The position numbers were made by a program, and so were the translations under genes. The notes under the pieces are model-generated. The model ran no database searches and was not told the DNA's origin. It saw only the letters and a program-made list of their open reading frames with translations. A stretch of DNA of 6,819 nucleotides from Phycisphaerae bacterium (GTDB lineage Bacteria; Planctomycetota; Phycisphaerae; Tepidisphaerales; Tepidisphaeraceae), in NCBI GenBank assembly GCA_014380825.1, contig JACMJD010000755.1:1-6819 (forward strand), read 5' to 3'. Below are positions 1-5,424 of the stretch, piece by piece. How positions within the stretch are numbered: position 1 is the stretch's first letter; each line of letters starts with the position of its first letter.

Positions 1-356
1 CGCCCGGCGAAGATTTTGGCCGCGGGTGGTACGCGGTGTTCGCGCCGGTGATCGTACTGGCGTTGCCGCTGTATGATCTGATCGTGGTGAGCATCATCCG
101 CATCTCGCGCGGCAGGAGCCCGTTCGTCGGCGACACGAATCATTTCAGCCACCGCCTGGTCGCGCGCGGCATGAGTCGTCGCACCGCCGTGCTGTGTCTG
201 TACCTCGTGACTGCGGCAACAAGCGTGGCCGCGATCATCCTGCCTCACGTTCGCTCGACGTTTGCGGCGATGTTAATTTTCGCGCAGACGATTCTGGTTC
301 TCGGGCTCGTCGCGTTGCTCGAACAACATCCCCTTCCGCCGTCGCGGTCGCGATGA
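1..356 (+). CDS. Polyprenyl-phosphate HexNAc-1-phosphate transferase (WecA/TagO/MraY family), C-terminal part
   Basis: The gene is cut by the left edge. The reading frame runs open from base 3 and ends at TGA 354-356, leaving 117 residues. Family enzymes sit in the inner membrane and transfer a sugar-1-phosphate, usually GlcNAc-1-P, from a UDP-sugar to undecaprenyl phosphate, the first step of O-antigen, exopolysaccharide or wall-polymer assembly. Seen here: a hydrophobic segment with an LPLYD turn (visible residues about 10-31), a basic cytoplasmic loop, the GDTNHFSHRL motif (about 43-52), and two more hydrophobic segments (about 62-80 and 84-106). The motif matches the family's DxxHxHH site, but the third position of the HxHH block is Ser, giving HFSH. 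The stop overlaps the next gene's start (ATGA 353-356), so the two are probably translationally coupled and act in one glycan pathway. The exact sugar substrate cannot be read from this fragment. Family assignment is fairly secure; WecA versus TagO versus another subgroup is open. Confidence 0.82.
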   Translation, partial: PGEDFGRGWYAVFAPVIVLALPLYDLIVVSIIRISRGRSPFVGDTNHFSHRLVARGMSRRTAVLCLYLVTAATSVAAIILPHVRSTFAAMLIFAQTILVLGLVALLEQHPLPPSRSR

Positions 357-2515
357 AAGATCATTTGACCAACGCGGCGTTCGTCCTGCTCATCGCGCTG
401 GTGATCGCGCGAGCATTATCACTTGAGACGCTGCGCGATCCGTTTGAGATTACTCCCGGCGCTGACACCTTTCCGCGCACGCTGACCGCCGCCGCATCGG
501 TATGGATGGACTGGCTGGCGTGCGTGCCGGCGGCGTTGATCCTGCTGCGACGAGCGTTCGATGGCTCGCATAGATTGATCGGCATACGAAGCTTCCTCCC
601 GCTGTTCCTGCTCGCCATCTGGGCGGCGCTCAGTCCGATCTGGGCGAGCGATAAGTTCGCGGCCGTTGTTGGCGTATCGCACTTCATCGCGGCCGTCGCG
701 ATCTTCTGGGCGGCGGCGCAGCTCGTTCCAGATTGGTCTCGCTTGCGCATCGTGGCCGGCGTGTGCTTTGGATTGATGCTGGCGCTGGTGGCGTACGGAT
801 TGATCTATCGATTCGTCGAGCTGCCCGACCTGCGCGAATCGATCCAGAAAAACTGGACGCAAATTCTCGCCCAGCGCGGCTGGGAACCCGGCTCGTTCAT
901 GGAAACCCAATTCCGCCGCAAGGTGATGGCGGGCGAAATGGTGGGCTTCAACGCATCACCGAATTCATTTGCAGCGATGCTCGTGATGCTGACGGTGGTT
1001 TCAGTTGGCGCGATGTTCCAGCGCCTGCGCGATCCCGAATCGCGCGGCTGGGGCGCGATGATCGGCCTCTCCCTTCCGCTGTTCGCGATCGTGCTGTGGT
1101 TCACGCAAAGCCGCACCGCGTTCCTCACCCCAGTCCTCGCGGCGATCTGCTTCGCAACACTCGCGATCGCGGGCCAGCTCATCGCCCGGCGCCGCGGGAT
1201 CGTGTTCGCGGTCTGCATCGCTCTTGTCCTGCTCGTCGCCGGATCGCTGATCGCGTACGGCGTGGCGCGCGGAAATCTGGTTCACGATAGTCTCACGTTC
1301 CGCTGGCGATATTGGATCGGTTCCGCCCGGCTATTTTCCGCGCATCCACTTCTCGGGCTTGGATGGAACAACTTCGGCGATGCATACGTGGCTGTGCGCG
1401 AGGCGATCGCTTCGGAGGAGATCAAAGACCCGCACAATCTCTTCGTTCGCTTCGCCACTGAGCTCGGCGCGGTCGGACTGATGTTGGCTATCGCCTGGCT
1501 GATCGCACTGTGGTGGGAAATGACTTCGCCGACCGCGAATCTGATTGCGGAGCGTCAGGTTCGTTCGGAGCATGCGAATGCCGCGCTCAAGAAGCTTGCC
1601 TGGATTGCAACCGCGGGGATCGTGCTCAACATCATTTTCTCCGTCGATCTTACCCAGGATCTCTCCTGGGTCTTTCTGGAAGTGCTGAAGCGATCGCTCT
1701 ATCTCGCGCTGATCCTGATCGGCCTGATCGTCATCTCGTTTCGATCCTTCGTTCGACAGGAGATCGATGATCGCCCGGCGCAATGGCTACGGCGGGGAAT
1801 CCTCATCGCGCTGGCGATCTTCCTGCTGCACAACTTCATCGACTTCTCGTTCTTCGAAACCGGCCCGATGTGGATCTTTATGATGCTGGCCGGCGCATCG
1901 ATCGGAATCACTGGCGACACATCATCGCCTGTGCGTCGTCGTGGCATTGGTTTGATCACAACCTTCGTCACGATTCTCTGGATCGTCGCCGGAATGGCGA
2001 TCGCGCTGCCGATCACCGTTGCGGAATCGCGTGCGCAAATTGGCGACGAACTGCTCCGCGCGAAAAAGCCCGGGCCTGCCGCGAGGGAGCTGTTAAGCGC
2101 AAGCGAGTCGCTTCCATTTTCGAACGGCGATTATCTGTATCGCGCTGCCCGCGCGCAGACATTCGATTCCGCGCCTGGAGAACAGATCCGCCGGACGATC
2201 AACGCCGCCATCGCTGCGAATCCGAATTCACCGGCGTACTACGCGTTCCTGGCCCGGCTGGAAGCTAGCCAGTCGCCAATGGAAATGACTGGCGTGATTG
2301 CAGCGTTCGACAAGTCTCTGGCGATGGATCCGAGCGATGTCCTCTCTCGCCTGCTGTACGCGCAGGTGCTGGAACGCGCCGGGCGCAAACCCGAAGCACG
2401 CGCGCAGTACGAAGCAGCGCTGGACAAGGATGCGCAACTCGATGCGAACGAACCGAAACGATTGAATCAGGCGAAGATCGACGAGATCAAATCAAGAATT
2501 GATCGCTTGAAATAG
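353..2515 (+). CDS. O-antigen ligase/polymerase-like membrane protein (Wzy_C type) with C-terminal TPR domain
   Basis: The protein has 720 residues. I chose ATG 353 because it forms an ATGA overlap with the upstream stop and begins directly with a hydrophobic helix. An in-frame extension upstream to 194 would lie inside the upstream gene and read as polar, arginine-rich sequence. About 13-15 hydrophobic segments span residues 8-556. Wzy_C-like signatures are QSRTA (252-256), RWRYW (317-321), HPLLGLGWNNF (331-341) and DPHNLF (359-364), whose His361 sits in the usual PHN motif. Residues from about 560 to 720 are soluble and TPR-like, with helix pairs ending in DPS and NPNSPAYY-type turns, and would be periplasmic if the topology follows the family. 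Such proteins polymerise or ligate undecaprenyl-linked glycans to lipid A, polymer or protein. WaaL, Wzy and PglL types cannot be told apart by sequence alone. No Shine-Dalgarno sequence precedes the start, which fits coupling to the upstream transferase gene. The gene ends 8 bases from the convergent yebC stop. Confidence 0.85.
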   Translation: MKDHLTNAAFVLLIALVIARALSLETLRDPFEITPGADTFPRTLTAAASVWMDWLACVPAALILLRRAFDGSHRLIGIRSFLPLFLLAIWAALSPIWASDKFAAVVGVSHFIAAVAIFWAAAQLVPDWSRLRIVAGVCFGLMLALVAYGLIYRFVELPDLRESIQKNWTQILAQRGWEPGSFMETQFRRKVMAGEMVGFNASPNSFAAMLVMLTVVSVGAMFQRLRDPESRGWGAMIGLSLPLFAIVLWFTQSRTAFLTPVLAAICFATLAIAGQLIARRRGIVFAVCIALVLLVAGSLIAYGVARGNLVHDSLTFRWRYWIGSARLFSAHPLLGLGWNNFGDAYVAVREAIASEEIKDPHNLFVRFATELGAVGLMLAIAWLIALWWEMTSPTANLIAERQVRSEHANAALKKLAWIATAGIVLNIIFSVDLTQDLSWVFLEVLKRSLYLALILIGLIVISFRSFVRQEIDDRPAQWLRRGILIALAIFLLHNFIDFSFFETGPMWIFMMLAGASIGITGDTSSPVRRRGIGLITTFVTILWIVAGMAIALPITVAESRAQIGDELLRAKKPGPAARELLSASESLPFSNGDYLYRAARAQTFDSAPGEQIRRTINAAIAANPNSPAYYAFLARLEASQSPMEMTGVIAAFDKSLAMDPSDVLSRLLYAQVLERAGRKPEARAQYEAALDKDAQLDANEPKRLNQAKIDEIKSRIDRLK

Positions 2516-2523
2516 CGCGAAGA

Positions 2524-3258
2524 TCACACTGTCACGGATTCCGGGATGTCCGCATTGTGCGAAATGTTCTGCACGTCTTCGTTTTCGTCCAGCGCGTCGA
2601 TCAGTTTCAGGATCTTCTGGCCGGTCTCGGCATCCACTGCGATCGTGTTCAGCGGCATGTTGGTGATCTCGCCGGCCTCGATCGGAATTTTCGCGGCCTC
2701 GATCGCTTCCTTCACTTTCAGATACGACGTGGGCGACGTGTAAACTTCGTACACTTCGCCTTCGTTCTTCACATCTTCCGCGCCGGCCTCGAGCGCAAGC
2801 TCAAGCAGCGTGTCTTCTTCCACCGCGTCGGACTTGATGCTGATCACGCCCTGCCTGGTGAACTGGAAGGAGACCGATCCGCTGGCGCCGAAATTTCCGC
2901 CTCCCTTTTCGAAGATCATCCGCATTTCGGGGGCAGTACGTGCACGGTTGTTGGTGAGCGCTTCAACCAGGATCGCCACGCCACCGGGACCGTAGCCTTC
3001 GTAGGTGGCGGACTCGTAGTTTTCGCCGCCCAGCTCGCCGGTGCCTTTTTTGATCGCGTTTTCGATCGTGTGTCGCGGCATGTTGACCGCTTTGGCTTCG
3101 TCGATCGTGTAGCGCAGATTCAGGTTATCGCGCGGATCGCCGCCGTTTTTGGCGGCGATGATGATCTTGCGCGCGATCTTGCTCCACACCTTTCCGCGCA
3201 TCGCATCGTTCGCGCCTTTGGCGCGCTTGATCTTCGACCAGTGACTATGTCCAGCCAT
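2524..3258 (-). CDS. yebC: YebC/PmpR/TACO1-family protein
   Basis: The protein has 244 residues, the normal length for the family. It opens with the hallmark MAGHSHWSKIKRAKGAND block and continues with KIARKIIIAAKNGGDPRDN (27-45), PRHTIENAIKKG (61-72), YEGYGPGGVAILVE (86-99), NNRARTAPEMR (103-113) and GGNFGASGSVSFQF (120-133). All are strongly conserved, so the family call is secure. Members are cytoplasmic. Some were described as DNA-binding regulators (PmpR), while mitochondrial TACO1 and recent bacterial work point to a role on the ribosome, including relief of stalling at proline-rich stretches. Which role applies here cannot be read from sequence. The start ATG (3258-3256) has a good GGAG Shine-Dalgarno 8 bases upstream. 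The gene follows proA after a spacer filled by an inverted repeat, so it may be the last gene of the TPR-proB-proA transcript or have its own promoter. Confidence 0.96.
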   Translation of the reverse strand: MAGHSHWSKIKRAKGANDAMRGKVWSKIARKIIIAAKNGGDPRDNLNLRYTIDEAKAVNMPRHTIENAIKKGTGELGGENYESATYEGYGPGGVAILVEALTNNRARTAPEMRMIFEKGGGNFGASGSVSFQFTRQGVISIKSDAVEEDTLLELALEAGAEDVKNEGEVYEVYTSPTSYLKVKEAIEAAKIPIEAGEITNMPLNTIAVDAETGQKILKLIDALDENEDVQNISHNADIPESVTV

Positions 3259-3266
3259 GAAAGTCG

Positions 3267-3270
3267 CTCC
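3267..3270 (-). promoter_or_regulatory. Shine-Dalgarno of yebC
   Basis: Read on the minus strand, GGAG lies 8 bases before the yebC ATG, an ideal spacing. It is the only clear Shine-Dalgarno among the four visible starts. The proB, proA and plus-strand ligase-like genes have none or only a weak one, and two of those start inside ATGA overlaps. It supports the yebC start and suggests yebC is translated independently of proA. Confidence 0.7.
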
Positions 3271-3276
3271 ACAGAA

Positions 3277-3300
3277 AGAGGTCAGAGGTTAGAGGTCAGG
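3277..3300 (+). repeat. Tandem heptamer AGAGGTY, three copies plus partial fourth
   Basis: The bases read AGAGGTC, AGAGGTT, AGAGGTC, AGG in perfect 7-base phase. This forms the left arm of the larger inverted repeat, and the right arm carries an inverted copy (3351-3357) plus a degenerate one near 3331-3337. Seven-base phasing cannot preserve a codon frame, and the stretch lies in non-coding spacer. It could arise by replication slippage, be a run of protein binding sites, or be part of a repeat family. I see no further copies elsewhere in the window. Confidence 0.7.
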
Positions 3301-3357
3301 AAATGCAAGATCGCTTCCCCGTATCACCTGCACTCTAAACTTGGCGCTCTGACCTCT
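3277..3357. repeat. Imperfect inverted repeat between proA and yebC
   Basis: The outer arms are a perfect 11-base match: AGAGGTCAGAG at 3277-3287 and its reverse complement CTCTGACCTCT at 3347-3357. Inside them the pairing resumes. TTAGAG (3289-3294) pairs with CTCTAA (3333-3338), then a 2x2 mismatch follows, and CAGG (3297-3300) pairs with CCTG (3327-3330). A 26-base loop (3301-3326) remains, with an asymmetric bulge TTGGCG (3341-3346) on the right. That gives about 21 paired positions in a spacer of 103 bases. In the proA-yebC transcript it would form a stem-loop just upstream of the yebC ribosome binding site. It lacks the GC-rich stem followed by a T-run of a Rho-independent terminator. 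It may be a dispersed palindromic repeat of REP or MITE type; the sequence here shows only one copy. Confidence 0.7.
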
Positions 3358-3361
3358 CGCT

Positions 3362-4624
3362 TCACTCCCGCACCTGTCCGCTTCCGTCGATGATCCATCG
3401 GACGCTGGTGAGCTCACTCAGACCGACCGGCCCGCGGACGTGCAGCTTCTGCGTGCTGATGCCGAGCTCTCCGCCGAGCCCGAGCGCGAATCCGTCCGTG
3501 AACCGCGTTGAAGCGTTCCAGTATACCACAGCGGCGTCGATCGCGGACTGGAACTTGCGCGCGGTTCGGCGCGATTTTGTCACGATCGATTCCGAATGAT
3601 GCGACCCGTGCCGCTCGATGTGCGCGATCGCTTCGTCCAAACTACCGACGATCCGGCAATTCATCTTCAGATCGAGATGCTCGGTATCAAAATCGCGATC
3701 CATTGCGGCGCGAACATGTGAAAGGCCCCGCAAAATCCCGTGCGATTCACGATCGGCCAACCACTCAACAGATTTCGGAGCCATCGCCGCGTGAAGCTTT
3801 GGCAGCAGTGATTTCGCGACGCTCCGATGCACGAGCAGCGTCTCCATCGCATTGCACACGCCCGGGCGTTGCGTCTTGGCGTTCACGACGATCCGCCTGG
3901 CCATATCAAGTGAGGCATCTGCGTGGACGTAGACGTGGCAGAGGCCGCGATCGTTCTTGATGATGGGAATGCGCGTGTTGGTGACGACGAAATCGATCAG
4001 GCGGTCGCCGCCGCGCGGGACGACGATGTCGATCATTGACGATTGCTTCAGCAGAAACGTCGTGATGCGACGGTCGGCGTCGGTGATTCCCCAGAACGCA
4101 CTTGTCGGAAGTTTGTGTTTGATCAGCACGGATTTGAGCAACTGGTAGATCGCCGCCGTCGTGCGCATCGATTCTTTTCCGCCGCGCAGGATGATCGCGT
4201 TGCCGGATTTGAAGGCGAGCGAAAATGCCTCGACCGCAACGTCCGGCCGCGATTCGAAGATCATCAGGATGACACCCAGCGGCGAGCGCACGCGCTTGGC
4301 GCGCAGACCGTTCGCCAGCGTTTTCGTCTCGACTGCTTCATTGGTCGGATCAGCGAACGCCGCCACCTGTTTGAGGCTGTCGATCATCTGACGCAAACGG
4401 TTTTCGGTCAGCGCCAGACGATCTCGAAAAGCGCTTGTGGCGGTGGTGCGCAGCGCGAATAGATCTTGTCGATTCGCATTGAACAATCGGCCGCGGTTTG
4501 CTTTGAGCTGCATGGCAAGATCGCGGAGCACGCGATTCCTGGTGGTCGCGCTGGTCACTCGCAGCTCTCGCGAGGCGTCACGGACGCGCTCCAGCGTCTT
4601 GAGGATGTCTCGTTCGCGGATCAT
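3362..4624 (-). CDS. proA: Gamma-glutamyl phosphate reductase (glutamate-5-semialdehyde dehydrogenase)
   Basis: ProA (420 residues, usual length) catalyses the NADPH-dependent reduction of gamma-glutamyl phosphate to glutamate-5-semialdehyde, the second step of proline synthesis, in the cytoplasm. Visible in order: SPLGVILMIFESRPDV (114-129) and SGNAIILRGGKES (140-152) of the cofactor domain, VPRGGDRLI (202-210), the active-site block RPGVCNAMETLLVH (253-266) with catalytic Cys257, HGSHHSESIVT (339-349), and the C-terminal FTDGFALGLGGELGISTQKL signature (375-394) followed by HVRGP. All key elements are intact, so it should be active. The ATG (4624-4622) overlaps the proB stop as ATGA, and no good Shine-Dalgarno precedes it, so ProA is probably made by ribosomes that finish ProB. 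This coupling suits a labile intermediate passed between the two enzymes. Minor departures such as IIKNDRGLCHVYVH (221-234) are family-level variation. Confidence 0.97.
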   Translation of the reverse strand: MIRERDILKTLERVRDASRELRVTSATTRNRVLRDLAMQLKANRGRLFNANRQDLFALRTTATSAFRDRLALTENRLRQMIDSLKQVAAFADPTNEAVETKTLANGLRAKRVRSPLGVILMIFESRPDVAVEAFSLAFKSGNAIILRGGKESMRTTAAIYQLLKSVLIKHKLPTSAFWGITDADRRITTFLLKQSSMIDIVVPRGGDRLIDFVVTNTRIPIIKNDRGLCHVYVHADASLDMARRIVVNAKTQRPGVCNAMETLLVHRSVAKSLLPKLHAAMAPKSVEWLADRESHGILRGLSHVRAAMDRDFDTEHLDLKMNCRIVGSLDEAIAHIERHGSHHSESIVTKSRRTARKFQSAIDAAVVYWNASTRFTDGFALGLGGELGISTQKLHVRGPVGLSELTSVRWIIDGSGQVRE

Positions 4625-5391
4625 CGCTTACTTGAAACTACTGTCCCGAGATTTCTTCCCTCGGCCGATTCGATCAACACCGCGGGCGTGTCGCCCTTCA
4701 TCAACCAGGTTTCAACACCATTTTTGGCCGCAAGTTTTGCGGCGAGCAGCTTCGAATACATCCCGCCCGTGCCGTGCGCGCTGCCAGCGGCGGGTGTGAC
4801 CTTCTTCAGGAGCGACGAATCGATCCGACTCACGTTCGGGATCAGCTTCGCCGATCGATTCGTCCGCGGATCGGAATCACACAGGCCGATGACGTCGGTC
4901 AGGATGACCAGACGATCCGCCTCGACCACGCCCGCGACTTTCGCGGCCAGCGAATCGTTATCCCCGAACTTAATCTCGTCAGTTGCCACGGCGTCGTTCT
5001 CGTTCAGGATCGGAACGACATCCCACTTGAGCAATTGCTCGACCGTGTTCCGAAAATTCCCGCGCCGCGTGCGATTGGCCAGGTCGTCGTACGTGAGCAA
5101 CACCTGCGCGCCGAGCAGGCCGGTCGCTTGCAGCGCGAGGTTGTACAGATCCATGACCAGCGGCTGGCCGATCGCGCTGAGCGCCTGCTTTTCCGCCAGC
5201 GTGCGACGCTTGCCTGCCTTGCGTTGTGCGCGTTCGGTGGCGGCGGCGATCGCGCCGGATGTCACCCACACCACTTCAATGTTGTATCGCCGCCGCAGCA
5301 CGGACAACTGCTGCATCCATGTTCGCAACAGCAGCGGCCCGCCGGTGCAGACCATGTTGCTGCCGGCTTTGATCACCCAACGTTTTTTCAT
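4621..5391 (-). CDS. proB: Glutamate 5-kinase, short form without PUA domain
   Basis: ProB (256 residues) phosphorylates the gamma-carboxyl of glutamate with ATP, the first and usually proline-inhibited step of proline synthesis. It is a cytoplasmic amino-acid-kinase-fold enzyme. Motifs seen: VIKAGSN (6-12) with Lys8, VTSGAIAAA (43-51), NENDAVATDEIKFGDND (130-146), TDVIGLCDSDPR (165-176) and GTGGMYSKLLAAK (207-219) with Lys214. These match the glutamate, ATP and Mg sites known from E. coli ProB. The protein ends at the last strand of the kinase domain (NLGTVV, 247-252), whereas E. coli ProB has about 110 more residues forming a PUA domain. The downstream ATGA overlap with proA shows that the short end is genuine and not a recent frameshift. 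The start is the only ATG near the motif. The 33 bases back to the TPR gene hold no Shine-Dalgarno and no visible promoter, so co-transcription with the TPR gene is likely. Confidence 0.96.
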   Translation of the reverse strand: MKKRWVIKAGSNMVCTGGPLLLRTWMQQLSVLRRRYNIEVVWVTSGAIAAATERAQRKAGKRRTLAEKQALSAIGQPLVMDLYNLALQATGLLGAQVLLTYDDLANRTRRGNFRNTVEQLLKWDVVPILNENDAVATDEIKFGDNDSLAAKVAGVVEADRLVILTDVIGLCDSDPRTNRSAKLIPNVSRIDSSLLKKVTPAAGSAHGTGGMYSKLLAAKLAAKNGVETWLMKGDTPAVLIESAEGRNLGTVVSSKR

Positions 5392-5424
5392 GATGATACA
5401 AGCGGGTGAACCGATTGAGCGGAA

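Noticed and set aside
194..352. N-terminal extension of the ligase-like protein to a start at 194
   Set aside because: The extra 53 residues overlap the upstream transferase frame, are polar and arginine-rich, and are explained by frame readthrough. ATG 353 in the ATGA overlap fits much better.
733..1290. Plus-strand open frame of 185 codons inside the ligase-like gene
   Set aside because: It is the +1 shadow of the real frame, with Arg/Pro-rich sequence and no start signal. Its size reflects GC-rich codon bias.
2500..2523. Short hairpin CGCT-TGAAAT-AGCG at the end of the ligase-like gene as a terminator
   Set aside because: It has only four base pairs and no T-run on either strand.
3301..3345. 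Sigma-70 promoter for yebC in the palindrome loop
   Set aside because: TTGCAT and TAACCT-like hexamers exist on the minus strand, but their spacing (about 11 bases) is wrong and no better pair was found.
2557..3393. Plus-strand open frame of 278 codons over yebC
   Set aside because: It is the antisense shadow of a highly conserved yebC, with His/Arg/Phe-rich composition and no family resemblance.
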